This document shows positions 28,434 through 38,723 of a stretch of DNA of 64,000 nucleotides, one piece after another. Position 1 is the stretch's first letter, and each line of letters starts with the position of its first letter. A program made the translations under genes and the position numbers. Source of the DNA: Spongiibacter thalassae. GTDB lineage: Bacteria; Pseudomonadota; Gammaproteobacteria; Pseudomonadales; Spongiibacteraceae. A model generated the notes under the pieces. That model had not been told where the DNA came from. It was given only the letters and a program-made list of their open reading frames with translations, and did no database searches. The stretch is taken from NCBI RefSeq assembly GCF_012272835.1, contig NZ_JAAWWK010000002.1, positions 711,451 to 775,450 of the forward strand, in the 5' to 3' direction.

Positions 28434-30101
28434 ATGTCTGACCAGGACGCCCCCAACACCACTGATACCCACGCTGTGTTCAATCAGTCACAGCCTCTGC
28501 AAGACTATAATCTTCTCTATGCCGATACTGCCCTGAAAGGACTTCTGAGCCACTTTGCCCCAGAGGTAGACCTGACACCATTATCGGCCTATGCCAGCCG
28601 CTGTGGCAGCGCCGAGGTCATTGGCTGGGGTTTTGATGCCAACGAGTTCAAGCCTCAATTTGATAGCCACGACCGCTTTGGGCACCGCGTAGACGCAGTG
28701 CGTTTTCATCCTGCTTACCACGATTTAATGGCGATGGCCCTGGGGGAGGGGTTGCACGCCAAGCCATGGGATGGCAGCGAGGGTAAGCATGGCCATGTGC
28801 TTCGCGCCGCCTATAGCTACTTTCAAAGCCAGGTAGAGGCCGGACATGGCTGTCCACTGACCATGACCTTTGCCGCTGTACCCACCCTGAAGCTGACCCC
28901 GGCTATCGCCAGGGAGTGGCTGCCCAAGGTGCTGAACAAAGCCTATGACCCGCGTAATAAACCGTATTTTGAAAAAGACGCGGTGACCATCGGTATGGGT
29001 ATGACCGAGAAGCAGGGTGGATCGGATGTTCGCGCCAACACCACCAGGGCCGAGCCCGTCGCTGGAGAGGGGCCTGGGGAGCTTTATGCCCTGACCGGTC
29101 ACAAATGGTTTCTGTCGGCGCCGATGTGCGATGCCTTTTTGATGCTCGCCCAGGCGCCTGGGGGGTTGAGCTGCTTTCTGGTGCCCCGGTGGCGGCCGGA
29201 TGGTCAAAAAAACGGACTGTATGTTCAGCGCCTGAAAAACAAAATGGGCAATGTTTCCAATGCCTCCTCGGAGGTAGAGCTGCGCGCCGCTCAGGGCTGG
29301 ATGGTCGGCGAGGAGGGGCGGGGTGTCCCGGCGATCATTGAAATGGTCGCTCTGACCCGCTTCGATTGTATGGTGGGGTCTACTGCGGGCCAGCGCCAGG
29401 CGGTGGTGCAGGCGGTGCATCACGCCAGTCAGCGCTCGGCCTTTGGGCGGCCGTTGCTGGATCAGCCATTAATGCGCAATGTGCTGGCGGATCTACAGTT
29501 GGAGGTTGAAGGCTCGCTGGCAATGACCCTGCGTATGGCGGCGGCACTGGATGGCGGCACTGAAGCCGACCAGCTGTTGCTGCGCCTGGGTAGTGCTGTG
29601 GGTAAATTCTGGATCTGCAAGCGCACGCCGGGGCATGCCTATGAAGCCATGGAGTGCCTCGGCGGTAATGGTGTGATCGAGAACTGCATTATGCCGCGTT
29701 TGTACCGCGAAGCGCCGATCAATGCTATCTGGGAAGGGTCGGGTAATATCCAGGCACTTGATGTGCTGCGGGCCTTTAAAAAATCTCCCGAGGTACAGCA
29801 GCGCTGGTTTGCGGAAATGGCCCTCAGTGAAGGTAAGTCGCCAACTCTGGATGGGGCAATCGCCGCGCTGAAGGCTGATTTGGCAGATCACGGCGGCGCA
29901 GAGTTTTCCGCCAGGCGGCTGGTGGAGCGTATGGCGGTCTGTTTCCAGGCGGCTATGTTGCAGCAATACGCCATACCGGCGGTGGCCGAAGCGTTTATCG
30001 CGTCCCGGGTCGCTTCAGGCCACAGCATGTACGGTTGTTTGCCTGACTCCTGTGATATCGAGGCCATACTGAGTCGCGCTTTGGTGGTCGGCCACCCTTG
30101 A
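28434..30101 (+). CDS. aidB: AidB-like acyl-CoA dehydrogenase family protein
   Basis: The 555-residue flavoprotein matches the AidB type along its length: HAVFNQSQPLQDYNLLYADTAL at the start, VDAVRFHPAYHDLM, QVEAGHGCPLTMTFAAVPTL, the flavin segment IGMGMTEKQGGSDVRANTTRAE, GHKWFLSAPMCDAFLMLAQ, and LYREAPINAIWEGSGNIQALDVLR. In E. coli AidB is part of the Ada alkylation response and binds DNA. Here there is no Ada; pairing with a TetR regulator suggests a metabolic role. The C-terminal 100 residues are less conserved. The stop lies inside the -35 element of the htpG promoter. Confidence 0.85.
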   Translation: MSDQDAPNTTDTHAVFNQSQPLQDYNLLYADTALKGLLSHFAPEVDLTPLSAYASRCGSAEVIGWGFDANEFKPQFDSHDRFGHRVDAVRFHPAYHDLMAMALGEGLHAKPWDGSEGKHGHVLRAAYSYFQSQVEAGHGCPLTMTFAAVPTLKLTPAIAREWLPKVLNKAYDPRNKPYFEKDAVTIGMGMTEKQGGSDVRANTTRAEPVAGEGPGELYALTGHKWFLSAPMCDAFLMLAQAPGGLSCFLVPRWRPDGQKNGLYVQRLKNKMGNVSNASSEVELRAAQGWMVGEEGRGVPAIIEMVALTRFDCMVGSTAGQRQAVVQAVHHASQRSAFGRPLLDQPLMRNVLADLQLEVEGSLAMTLRMAAALDGGTEADQLLLRLGSAVGKFWICKRTPGHAYEAMECLGGNGVIENCIMPRLYREAPINAIWEGSGNIQALDVLRAFKKSPEVQQRWFAEMALSEGKSPTLDGAIAALKADLADHGGAEFSARRLVERMAVCFQAAMLQQYAIPAVAEAFIASRVASGHSMYGCLPDSCDIEAILSRALVVGHP

Positions 30102-30124
30102 AAAATCCTCACCTGTCCCCATAA
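30097..30124 (+). promoter_or_regulatory. Heat-shock (sigma-32) promoter of htpG
   Basis: CTTGAAA (30097-30103), 13-base spacer, CCCCATAA (30117-30124). This fits CTTGAAA-N11-16-CCCCATNT in 14 of 15 specified positions. It starts inside the aidB stop region, 53 bases from the htpG ATG. Confidence 0.85.
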
Positions 30125-30176
30125 CCCTGTCAGGTCCTGAAGAGACCGCTGATTTCAGACTTTACAGGTGATAACA

Positions 30177-32094
30177 ATGTCGACAGTTGAGAAAGAGACT
30201 CTCGGGTTTCAGACTGAAGCAAAACAAATGCTGCAGTTGATGATCCACTCCATGTACAGCAACAAGGAAATTTTCCTTCGCGAGTTGGTATCCAACGCCT
30301 CAGACGCCGCCGACAAGCTTCGCTTTGAAGCACTGGCCGACGGCAGCCTGTTTGAAAATGACCCCGATTTGCGTGTGCGCATCGATATTGACGAAGACGC
30401 GAGCACGATCAGTATCAGCGACAATGGCATTGGTATGTCGCGGGACGAGGTGATTGCCAATCTCGGTACGATAGCTCGTTCCGGCACGGCAGAGTTTCTG
30501 AAAAATCTGGCGGGGGACAAGAAGAAGGACTCCCAGCTGATTGGCCAATTCGGGGTCGGGTTCTACTCGGCATTTATCGTTGCTGATCGGGTTGAGGTAT
30601 TCACCCGTCGCGCCGGGGCGCCCGCCGATCAGGGCGTGCATTGGGAATCCACTGGCGAGGCCGACTTCTCCATTGAAAGCTGCACCCGTGAAGAGCGCGG
30701 CACTACGGTAGTATTGCATCTGCGTGACGACGACAAGGAATTTGCCAACGACTGGCGGGTGCGCAGCATTATTAAAAAGTACTCGGACCACATCGGTATT
30801 CCAGTACAGATGCTGAAGAAAGACGCTGCCGAGGACAAAGAGGAGGATGCAGAGTCAGAGGCGAAGGCGCCGGAATTCGAAACCATTAACTCTGCGACGG
30901 CGCTATGGACACGTTCGCGTAATGACGTCAGCGACGACGAATACAAGGCCTTTTACAAGCACGTTAGCCACGACTTTGTCGACCCGCTGACCTGGAGTCA
31001 CAACAAAGTGGAAGGCAAGCTGGAATACACCAGCCTGTTGTACCTGCCGACCCAGCCGCCAATGGATATGTGGAACCGCGATGCCGCCCGCGGGCTTAAG
31101 CTCTATGTCCAGCGCACCTTTATTATGGACGACGCGGAGCAGTTCCTGCCGCTGTACTTGCGCTTTGTAAAAAGGGGTGGTGGACTCCAACGACCTGTCA
31201 CTGAACGTGTCCCGTGAGATTCTGCAGCAGGACCCCGCCGTTGACGCGATGAAATCGGCCCTGACCAAGCGCGTTCTCGACATGCTGGCCAAATTGGCCA
31301 AGAACGACAGCGAAAAATATCAGACCTTCTGGAAAGCCTTTGGCCAGATCCTCAAGGAAGGTCCGGCTGAGGATTTCAGCAACCGGGAAAAAATCGCCAA
31401 ATTGCTGCGCTTTGCGACCAGCCACGACGACAAGCCCGAGCAGACCCATTCGCTGGAGGACTACGTCAGCCGAATGAAGGAAGGGCAGAAAGATATCTAC
31501 TACGTTGTTGCAGAAAACCACCGCACCGCCGCCAGCAGCCCGCACCTGGAAGTGTTCCGCAAAAAGGGCATCGAAGTGCTGCTGTTGTCTGACCGTGTCG
31601 ACGACTGGCTGATGAACCACCTGTCTGAGTTTGACGGTAAGGCCTTCAAGGACGTTGGTCGTGGCCAGCTGGACCTGGGTGACCTGGAAGACGAAGCGGA
31701 GAAAAAGGCGAAGGAAACCCTGGCCGAAGAGCACAAGGACCTTATTGAACGGGTAAGCAAGGTACTTGAGACCAAGGTGCAGGAAGTGCGTGCCACGGCT
31801 CGCCTGACCGAGTCTCCCGCGTGTCTGGTGGTTGGTGACCACGACATGGGTGCACAAATGCGCCGTATCCTCGAAGCGGCAGGCCAGGCCGTGCCGGAGA
31901 GCAAGCCTATTTTTGAGCTGAACCCCGAGCACCCGCTGGTGCAGAAGCTGGACAATGAACCCGACGAGGATCGCTTTGCCGATCTGGTGGGAATTCTGTT
32001 CAGCCAGGCTCATCTGGCCGAGGGCGCACAGTTGGATGACCCCGCTGATTACGTGCACAAACTGAATAAGTTACTGTTGGAATTGAGCGCGTAG
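30177..32094 (+). pseudogene. htpG: Chaperone HtpG (Hsp90), interrupted by a +1 frameshift
   Basis: Two frames together give one complete HtpG of about 638 residues. The first (ATG at 30177, AGGTGA upstream) has the GHKL ATPase domain: [47 protein letters not shown]. It runs correctly to LPLYLRFVK, then at about 31169-31178 the sequence GTAAAAAGGGG shifts frame. The second frame resumes exactly with the Hsp90 middle-domain motif [16 protein letters not shown] and continues to the normal C-terminus. Removing one A from the A5 run restores [11 protein letters not shown]. As read, the product stops at 31217 after about 346 residues. A sequencing or assembly error in the homopolymer is as likely as a true mutation, since both halves and the promoter are otherwise intact. 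Confidence 0.93.
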
Positions 32095-32116
32095 CATTCC
32101 CTGTTTGCAGGACTCG

Positions 32117-32141
32117 AGGCGGCAGATTTGCCGCCTTTTTT
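32117..32141 (+). terminator. Terminator of htpG
   Basis: AGGCGGCA (32117-32124), GATT, TGCCGCCT (32129-32136), then T-run. Confidence 0.92.
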
Positions 32142-32187
32142 GTTTGTGCGATGATAAACTTGCGAAAAGCATAACGAAGGGATGACC

Positions 32188-33210
32188 ATGACGGGAAAAC
32201 ATCGTGTAGCAATATTGGGCGGCGGCAGTTTTGGCACCGCGATTGCAAATATTATCGCCGACAAAGGACATGACGTTTGTTTGTGGATGCGCAACCCGGA
32301 ACGCGTCGAGGAAGTGAATCAGCAGCACACCAACAGTGCCTATCTACCGGATATTCCCCTGCACCCTGGGTTGAAGGCGAACAGCGATCTGGCACAGACC
32401 GTGGCCGGCTGCGATGTGGTTTTTATGGCAGTGCCGAGCAAGTCGTCGCGGGACGTGGCGCGGCAGGTTGCACCGCTGTTGGCTGAGGGCACGATGGTGG
32501 TCAGTACCACCAAGGGTATCGAGAGCGGCACTAACAAGTTGATGAGCGAGGTTCTGGCGGAGGAGTTGGGAGACGTGCTCATCGGGGTAATGAGTGGTCC
32601 CAATCTGGCGAAAGAACTCGCCGCAAAGGAAATCACCGGTACGGTCATTGCCAGCAAGAGCGAAGCGTTGACCAGCTGTATCCAGGACCTCTTACAGAGC
32701 GCCTATTTTCGTGTGTACGCCGGTGGCGATGTCTACGGGGTGGAACTGGCCGGGGCACTGAAAAACGTTTACGCCATTGTTGCCGGTATGGCTGCGGCCC
32801 TTGGTGTTGGCCACAATACCATCAGTATGCTGGTAACCCGTAGCCTCGCGGAGATGAGCCGCTATGCGGTACACCAGGGGGCCGACCCCCTGACCTTTCT
32901 TGGCCTCGCCGGGGTGGGTGATTTATTTGTTACCTGTACTTCGCCATTGAGCCGCAATTACCGGGTTGGTTTTGCCCTTGGTCAGGGGCGCGATCTCAAC
33001 GAAGTCGTCGCCGAACTGGGGCAAGTAGCCGAAGGGGTCAATACCCTGCGTCTGCTCAAGGAGCAGGCCGACGAGCTCGACATCTATATGCCGCTGGTGC
33101 AAAGCCTTTACGGCATTATCTACGAGGGCAAAACCCTGTCCGAAGTCATCGGCGGGATGATGTGGGCGGAGCAAAACCGCGATGTTGAATTTACGATGCG
33201 GCAGGATTAA
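32188..33210 (+). CDS. gpsA: Glycerol-3-phosphate dehydrogenase [NAD(P)+]
   Basis: The 340-residue enzyme reduces dihydroxyacetone phosphate to sn-glycerol 3-phosphate for phospholipids. It has the dinucleotide motif VAILGGGSFGTAIANIIADKG, STTKGIESGTNKLMSE, LAGALKNVYAIVAGMAAALG with the catalytic Lys, and GLAGVGDLFVTCTSPLSRNYRVG. ATG at 32188 lies six bases after GAAGGG; ATG at 32182 is possible. The stop overlaps the sixA start (TAATG). Confidence 0.96.
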   Translation: MTGKHRVAILGGGSFGTAIANIIADKGHDVCLWMRNPERVEEVNQQHTNSAYLPDIPLHPGLKANSDLAQTVAGCDVVFMAVPSKSSRDVARQVAPLLAEGTMVVSTTKGIESGTNKLMSEVLAEELGDVLIGVMSGPNLAKELAAKEITGTVIASKSEALTSCIQDLLQSAYFRVYAGGDVYGVELAGALKNVYAIVAGMAAALGVGHNTISMLVTRSLAEMSRYAVHQGADPLTFLGLAGVGDLFVTCTSPLSRNYRVGFALGQGRDLNEVVAELGQVAEGVNTLRLLKEQADELDIYMPLVQSLYGIIYEGKTLSEVIGGMMWAEQNRDVEFTMRQD

Positions 33211-33686
33211 TGGAAATTGTATTACTCAGACACGGTGCGGCCTCCTGGGATGCTCCGACCGATATGGAGCGGGAACTCACCGAGCGCGGAAGGGCTGAAG
33301 TGGAGGCCGCCAGCCAGTGGTTGACAGAGGGCGACTGGCGTCCCGATGAGCTATGGGTGAGTCCCTATCGCCGGGCCCAGCAAACGGCCGAAATCGTCAA
33401 CGCCCGGTGGCAGTGCCCGCAGCGTAGCAAGGCGTCGTTGACCCCGGACAATCCGGTGGCGGACCTGGACCCGTTATTGGCGACCTTTCGAGGTGAACGA
33501 CTGCTGCTGGTCGGACACAATCCCTTGCTCAGCAACGCCATTGCCCACTGGGAAGGGGAGCGAGCCTCCTACTGGGGGCTGCAGACTGCCAGTATGGCCC
33601 GTATCGACGCCGACGTTCCGGCGCGGGGGTGTGGCACGCTGGTGTGGCTGCGCCACTATCCCAACTACCAGCACAACGGGCGCTGA
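33210..33686 (+). CDS. sixA: Phosphohistidine phosphatase SixA
   Basis: The 158-residue protein is a short histidine-phosphatase: LLRHGAASWD carries the RHG catalytic motif, VSPYRRAQQTAEIV the second Arg, and LLVGHNPLLSN the second His. SixA dephosphorylates phosphohistidine on PTS/phosphorelay proteins. Its coupling to gpsA is common in Pseudomonas-like genomes. Confidence 0.9.
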   Translation: MEIVLLRHGAASWDAPTDMERELTERGRAEVEAASQWLTEGDWRPDELWVSPYRRAQQTAEIVNARWQCPQRSKASLTPDNPVADLDPLLATFRGERLLLVGHNPLLSNAIAHWEGERASYWGLQTASMARIDADVPARGCGTLVWLRHYPNYQHNGR

Positions 33687-33691
33687 GCGGC

Positions 33692-34552
33692 GTGTCTGAT
33701 GTAGTGAATTCCCCGCAGATGTGTCGTTACACCGTCGAGGGCTTATCTATCGCCGGGAAAATGTGGGGCGATGGTTATCCAACGATTGCCCTGCACGGTT
33801 GGCTCGATAACGCGGCGAGCTTTGATGCCGTGGGAGAGGCTCAATCCGGCCTGCAATTATTGGCTTTGGATCTGCCGGGCCACGGCCTGAGCGACCACAA
33901 ACCCCCTGCGGGCAGTTACGCCATCTGGGATGATCTGCGGATCATCGTTGGTGTCGCCAACGCCCTTGGGTGGGAAAAATTTGCCGTTGTCGGCCATTCC
34001 CGTGGCGCGATGATTGCGACATTGCTCGCCGCGACGCTGCCGAATCGAGTGACGAGTCTGAGCTGTATTGATGGTCTCCTTGCCGGGGGCAATCTCGACG
34101 ACAAGGCGATTAGCCAATTGTCGCGCTATGTGCGTGACTACACCGCCGAACCAGGGGTGGCACGCACGTTCTCCGGGCTGGATGAGGCTGTTGCTGCGCG
34201 CCGTCGTTCAATGCCGATGCAGGAAAGCTCGGCCCGAAGGATCGTTGAACGGGGCACCGTAGCTGACGAAAATGGCGGATTGCGCTGGCGCAGTGACCGC
34301 CGTTTGACGATGGCATCACCGTTGAAGTTAAGCGGCGAAGATTGGCGTCAGGTGATCGTGGCGCTGGTGTGTCCGGCGCAATTTCTCGGTGCCGAGCAGG
34401 GCATGGCAGAGCGTATCGTTTCGGTCTTTCCCGAGATCGAACAGTTTTTTTCCTGCCGTCGTTTTCCCGGAGACCATCACGGCCATATGGATGTTGGTGC
34501 GGAGTGTGTTGCTGCAGCTCTGGTGGAGCATATTCTGGGGGCAAGTTCTTAA
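33692..34552 (+). CDS. Alpha/beta-hydrolase
   Basis: Core motifs are IALHGWLDNAASFD (oxyanion HGW), LLALDLPGHGLSDH, VVGHSRGAMIATLLAA with the nucleophilic Ser in GHSRG, and DHHGHMD with the catalytic His near the end. About 287 residues. The start is uncertain: GTG at 33692 lies just after the sixA stop, while ATG at 33719 is the first Met near the domain. Substrate unknown. Confidence 0.82.
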   Translation: MSDVVNSPQMCRYTVEGLSIAGKMWGDGYPTIALHGWLDNAASFDAVGEAQSGLQLLALDLPGHGLSDHKPPAGSYAIWDDLRIIVGVANALGWEKFAVVGHSRGAMIATLLAATLPNRVTSLSCIDGLLAGGNLDDKAISQLSRYVRDYTAEPGVARTFSGLDEAVAARRRSMPMQESSARRIVERGTVADENGGLRWRSDRRLTMASPLKLSGEDWRQVIVALVCPAQFLGAEQGMAERIVSVFPEIEQFFSCRRFPGDHHGHMDVGAECVAAALVEHILGASS

Positions 34553-34643
34553 CGGGCCAGCCAGGGTAGCGGGCCAGAGTGGCGAGCCAAGGTGGGCCAG
34601 GCCGCAGCAGCGCAATGCTGAGACGGCCTTGACCAGCCAGGTT

Positions 34644-35186
34644 TTACTTGCCGATCAGCGCCAGAAATTCTGCGCGGGTGGCCTGGTTGTCCTTGAATAC
34701 GCCGAGCATGGCGCTGGTACGCATCACCGAGTTTTGCTTCTCCACGCCGCGCATCATCATGCACATATGGCGGGCTTCAATAATTACCGCCACACCCTCG
34801 GCGCCGGTTACCTTTTGCACAGTATTGGCAATCTGCGTGGTCAGGCCTTCCTGTATCTGCAGGCGGCGAGCATACAGGTCAACAATTCTGGCGACCTTGG
34901 ACAGACCCAGCACTTTGCCATTGGGAATGTAAGCCACGTGGCACTTGCCAATAAAGGGCAGCAAGTGGTGCTCGCAGAGCGAGTAAAGCTCGATGTCCGA
35001 AACCACGACCATTTCGTTGGCGTCAGATTCAAACAGGGCGTCGTTGACAACCTGGTCGATAGAGAGGCGATAGCCTTCGGTTAAAAACTCAAAGGCTTTT
35101 GCCGCCCGTTTGGGCGTGTCGAGAAGGCCGTCGCGGGTCGGGTCTTCACCAATTTTATCAATGATGTCTGCGAATGCTTTTTCCAC
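34644..35186 (-). CDS. folE: GTP cyclohydrolase I
   Basis: The 180-residue enzyme makes dihydroneopterin triphosphate from GTP, the first step to folate and pterins. Zinc ligands are in [19 protein letters not shown] and in [37 protein letters not shown] is the typical N-terminal stretch. GTG at 35186 follows AAAGAG and gives [16 protein letters not shown]; the longer frame upstream looks non-coding. It is convergent with the hydrolase. phhB, a pterin-recycling gene, is at 56.2 kb. Confidence 0.94.
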   Translation of the reverse strand: MEKAFADIIDKIGEDPTRDGLLDTPKRAAKAFEFLTEGYRLSIDQVVNDALFESDANEMVVVSDIELYSLCEHHLLPFIGKCHVAYIPNGKVLGLSKVARIVDLYARRLQIQEGLTTQIANTVQKVTGAEGVAVIIEARHMCMMMRGVEKQNSVMRTSAMLGVFKDNQATRAEFLALIGK

Positions 35187-35394
35187 CGGAATCTCTTTAT
35201 TCGTGAACGTGTAGGGGCGCAATGGTAGCAAATGCCAATGGGGATAACCAAGTGTCATTCATTTTTGCAGCCAATTGTTGTGTCAGCGGGGCGCCAGGCG
35301 GGCTTGGGTGCGGGTCGCTGTGAGTGTAAACTGCCACGCTTTCGTTCTACGCGCACCAGCCTGTTAGTCGCGCTCAGCCAGCAAGGGGAACACC

Positions 35395-36300
35395 GTGGTC
35401 GATACCGCCGTCAGCCAGTATCTTGAGACACTTCGCGACTATATTCGCTGGGGGAGCAGCGAGTTCAGTCGCGCCGGCCTGTTCTTTGGCCACGGCACCG
35501 ATAACCCCCTGGATGAGGCGCGCTTATTGGTGATGCACGCCGTGGCGCTGCCCTTTGACAGTCCAGACAGCCTGCTGGATGCGCGGTTGACGCCGGTGGA
35601 GCGGGAAGGGATTCTGGAGCTGTTTCGCCGGCGCATACAAGAGCGCCTGCCCGCCGCTTACCTGATCGGGGAGGCCTGGTTTGCCGGCTTACCCTTTGCT
35701 GTGGACGAGCGAGTGCTGGTGCCCCGTTCACCCATTGCTGAATTGATTGAACAGAGTTTTCACCCCTGGCTGGACGAAGACCCGGAATGGATTCTCGATC
35801 TGTGCACTGGCAGCGGCTGTATCGGCATTGCCTGCGCTTACGCCTTTGAGGACGCCGTGGTGGATTTAGTGGATATTTCCACCGATGCGCTGGCGGTTGC
35901 GCGGGAAAATATTCGTCGCCACGAGCTGGAGGAGCGGGTCTTTGCGATTGAGTCTGATGTTTTCAGCGGGCTCAACGGCAAATGCTACGACCTGATTGTC
36001 AGCAACCCACCCTATGTCGATGCCCGTGACCTGGCGGAGATGCCGGAGGAATATCGCCGCGAGCCGGCCATTGGCCTGGCCTCCGGCGATGATGGCCTCG
36101 ATCTGACCCGGCAAATTCTGCGCGAAGCGGCCAACCATCTTAACCCCGGTGGCCAACTTGTGGTGGAAGTAGGTAATAGCTGGGTGGCCCTTGAGGAGGC
36201 CTTTCCCGAACTGGCCTTTACCTGGCTGGATTTTGAGCGGGGCGGGCACGGTGTATTCGTCCTCAGCCGCGAGCAGCTGGTGGAGGCGGACTTGCTCTGA
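35395..36300 (+). CDS. prmB: Ribosomal protein L3 N5-glutamine methyltransferase
   Basis: The 301-residue enzyme has the PrmB/HemK N-terminal helical domain ([38 protein letters not shown]) and a SAM domain with [18 protein letters not shown] and the glutamine-binding [11 protein letters not shown]. Substrate assignment rests on the LP..D..L1 spacing and the [11 protein letters not shown] segment typical of PrmB rather than PrmC. GTG at 35395 follows AAGGGG. aroC follows, as in many gammaproteobacteria. Confidence 0.93.
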   Translation: MVDTAVSQYLETLRDYIRWGSSEFSRAGLFFGHGTDNPLDEARLLVMHAVALPFDSPDSLLDARLTPVEREGILELFRRRIQERLPAAYLIGEAWFAGLPFAVDERVLVPRSPIAELIEQSFHPWLDEDPEWILDLCTGSGCIGIACAYAFEDAVVDLVDISTDALAVARENIRRHELEERVFAIESDVFSGLNGKCYDLIVSNPPYVDARDLAEMPEEYRREPAIGLASGDDGLDLTRQILREAANHLNPGGQLVVEVGNSWVALEEAFPELAFTWLDFERGGHGVFVLSREQLVEADLL

Positions 36301-36325
36301 CGCAGGCCGCCGTTTCACGTATAAT
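36297..36325 (+). promoter_or_regulatory. Possible promoter of aroC
   Basis: CTGACG (36297-36302), 17-base spacer, TATAAT (36320-36325), overlapping the prmB stop and 32 bases before aroC. Confidence 0.5.
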
Positions 36326-36357
36326 CCGCCACGACGTTTACCTATTCGAGAAGTCCC

Positions 36358-37458
36358 ATGTCCGGAAATACCATTGGCAAGTTATTCACCGTCACCACCT
36401 TTGGCGAGAGCCACGGCCTTGCGCTGGGTGCAATTATTGACGGTTGCCCTCCCGGACTGGCGCTGAGTGAGGCGGATTTGCAGCGCGACCTTGATCGCCG
36501 CAAACCCGGTACCTCGCGCTATACCACCCAGCGTCGGGAAGCCGACGAAGTGAAGATTCTCTCCGGTGTGTTCGAGGGAAAAACCACCGGTACGTCAATA
36601 GGCCTGCTGATCGAAAATCAGGATCAGCGCTCCAAGGATTACAGCAAGATCAAAGACCGTTTCCGCCCGATGCACGCCGATTACAGTTACGAGCAGAAGT
36701 ACGGATTGCGTGATTACCGTGGTGGCGGGCGCTCTTCGGCCCGGGAAACGGCCATGCGTGTGGCGGCCGGTGCCGTGGCCAAAAAATACCTGGCAGAGAA
36801 ACACGGGGTCGAGGTGAGGGGCTATTTGTCCCAGCTGGGGCCGATTAAAGCGGAAAAAGTTGATTGGGATGTGGTTGAAACCAACCCCTTCTTTTGTCCC
36901 GATCCGGATAAAATTCCGGAGATGGAAACCTTTATGCAGGCCCTGCGCAAGTCCGGGGATTCCATCGGTGCACGGCTCACGGTGGTTGCCAGCAAGGTGC
37001 CGGTGGGCCTGGGTGAGCCGGTATTCGATCGCCTGGACGCGGATATCGCCCACGCTCTTATGGGTATTAACGCCGTCAAGGGCGTGGAAATCGGCGCGGG
37101 CTTCGACTGTGTGGAGGCCCGCGGCAGCGAGCACCGTGATGAACTGACTCCTCAGGGCTTTACCTCGAATAATGCCGGTGGGGTGCTGGGGGGTATCTCC
37201 AGTGGACAGGATATTGTCGCCCATATCGCTCTGAAGCCAACCTCCAGTATTTTGATTCCCGGCGCCACCATCGACCAGCAGGGGCAGCCAGTCGACGTGA
37301 TTACCACTGGCCGTCACGACCCCTGTGTGGGCATTCGCGCGATTCCGATTGCTGAGGCGATGCTGGCCATTGTGTTGATGGACCATCTGTTGCGCAATCG
37401 CGGCCAGAACGCCGATGTGCACTGCTCAACCCCGGTCATTCCCGCTTCGCGAAACTGA
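36358..37458 (+). CDS. aroC: Chorismate synthase
   Basis: The 366-residue enzyme makes chorismate from EPSP using reduced FMN. Signatures: [19 protein letters not shown] (signature 1), [21 protein letters not shown] (signature 2) and [20 protein letters not shown] (signature 3). It is full length and followed within seven bases by an MFS transporter. Confidence 0.98.
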   Translation: MSGNTIGKLFTVTTFGESHGLALGAIIDGCPPGLALSEADLQRDLDRRKPGTSRYTTQRREADEVKILSGVFEGKTTGTSIGLLIENQDQRSKDYSKIKDRFRPMHADYSYEQKYGLRDYRGGGRSSARETAMRVAAGAVAKKYLAEKHGVEVRGYLSQLGPIKAEKVDWDVVETNPFFCPDPDKIPEMETFMQALRKSGDSIGARLTVVASKVPVGLGEPVFDRLDADIAHALMGINAVKGVEIGAGFDCVEARGSEHRDELTPQGFTSNNAGGVLGGISSGQDIVAHIALKPTSSILIPGATIDQQGQPVDVITTGRHDPCVGIRAIPIAEAMLAIVLMDHLLRNRGQNADVHCSTPVIPASRN

Positions 37459-37464
37459 TTGCTG

Positions 37465-38643
37465 ATGGCGGGAAGTATTCCCTACTGGCGGCTATCGGGC
37501 TTTTATTTTTTCTATTTCGCGTTGCTGGGCACCTGGTTGCCCTATTGGTCTCTGTACCTGAAATCGCTGGGCTACAGCTCCGGCGAAATCGGTGTGCTTT
37601 CGGCGCTGGTCATGATAACCAAAGTCGTTGCCCCCAGTCTGTGGGGATGGCTTGCTGACACCTACCACTGCCGTACCCGGATTATTCGTCTAGGCAGTTT
37701 TCTTGCTGCGGTGGCCTTTGCCCTGGTCTATATCAGCCAGGACTTCTGGTGGTTGGCGTTGGTGGTGGTGAGCTACAGCTTTTTCTGGAACGCGGTGCTG
37801 TCCCAATTTGATGTATTGACCCTGAGCCACTTGCCGGGGCGCTACGGTGAATACTCCCGCATCCGCGTGTGGGGCTCGATAGGTTTTATCATTGCGGTAA
37901 TGGCCGCAGGGGCATGGTTCGACCACCACCCCATCGTACATCTGCTTTATCTTATTTCCCTGCTGTTGGCGGCCATCTGGCTGTCGAGCCTGTTGGTCGG
38001 AGAAAAGTCCGACCCGGTAAAAAACACTGATGACGGGGCGGAGAGCCTTGTGAAACTGGTGATGAAACCGGCGGTGCTGTGTTTCTTCGCCACCAGTATG
38101 CTGCTGCAGTTTTCCCACGGCCCGTATTACACCTTTTTCAGTATTTACCTCGAAAGCCAGGGCCACAGTAAATCGGTGACCGGTATGCTGTGGTCGCTGG
38201 CAGTGGTCGCAGAGGTGGTGTTGTTTATTTTTATGCATCGCGTACTGGCCCGTTATACCTTGCGCACACTACTGGTGGTGAGCTTGCTGCTCAGCGCCCT
38301 GCGCTGGGCACTTATCGCCGCCTTTGCCGAGGTGTTGCCGGTGCTGGTGTTTGCCCAGTGTCTGCATGCTGCCAGTTTTGGCAGTGCCCATGCGGTGGCG
38401 GTGGAGGTGATTCGTCGCTTTTTTACCTCCCACCACGGCCAGGGCATGGCCCTGTATAGCGGTCTGAGTTTTGGTGCCGGTGGCGCGGCGGGGGCACTGT
38501 TCAGTGGCGGCTTTTGGGACACCTATCCGGTGGGATGTTTTTGGGTGGCGACATTGGCAGCAACCATTGCCGGAGTATTGGCCTGGCGCTATTTCGAGAT
38601 GCCTGCCACAACTGCAGCTGACGACAGTCGCCAGCGCGTCTAA
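37465..38643 (+). CDS. Major facilitator transporter, HcaT/LacY-like (MFS_1_like)
   Basis: The 392-residue protein has 12 predicted helices. FYFFYFALLGTWLPYWSLYLKSLGYSSGEIGVL is the typical first hairpin of the 3-phenylpropionate transporter-like group and GRYGEYSRIRVWGSIGFI is the helix-4/5 motif. Inner membrane; substrate unknown, perhaps an organic acid or sugar. ATG at 37465 has no strong ribosome site, so coupling to aroC is likely. Confidence 0.85.
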   Translation: MAGSIPYWRLSGFYFFYFALLGTWLPYWSLYLKSLGYSSGEIGVLSALVMITKVVAPSLWGWLADTYHCRTRIIRLGSFLAAVAFALVYISQDFWWLALVVVSYSFFWNAVLSQFDVLTLSHLPGRYGEYSRIRVWGSIGFIIAVMAAGAWFDHHPIVHLLYLISLLLAAIWLSSLLVGEKSDPVKNTDDGAESLVKLVMKPAVLCFFATSMLLQFSHGPYYTFFSIYLESQGHSKSVTGMLWSLAVVAEVVLFIFMHRVLARYTLRTLLVVSLLLSALRWALIAAFAEVLPVLVFAQCLHAASFGSAHAVAVEVIRRFFTSHHGQGMALYSGLSFGAGGAAGALFSGGFWDTYPVGCFWVATLAATIAGVLAWRYFEMPATTAADDSRQRV

Positions 38644-38723
38644 GCCTGGGCTAGACTGTTGTCGACGATCCAAACCAAGTGTTGGCACGTCATTGTTTTT
38701 GTGTGGATTTAGCAGGGGAAAAC

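Noticed and set aside
31165-31200. Programmed frameshifting in htpG
   Set aside because: The required shift is +1 at AAAAAGGGG; the known A-rich slippery sites favour -1, no stop codon or stimulator is at the site, and no HtpG is known to use frameshifting. An indel is simpler.
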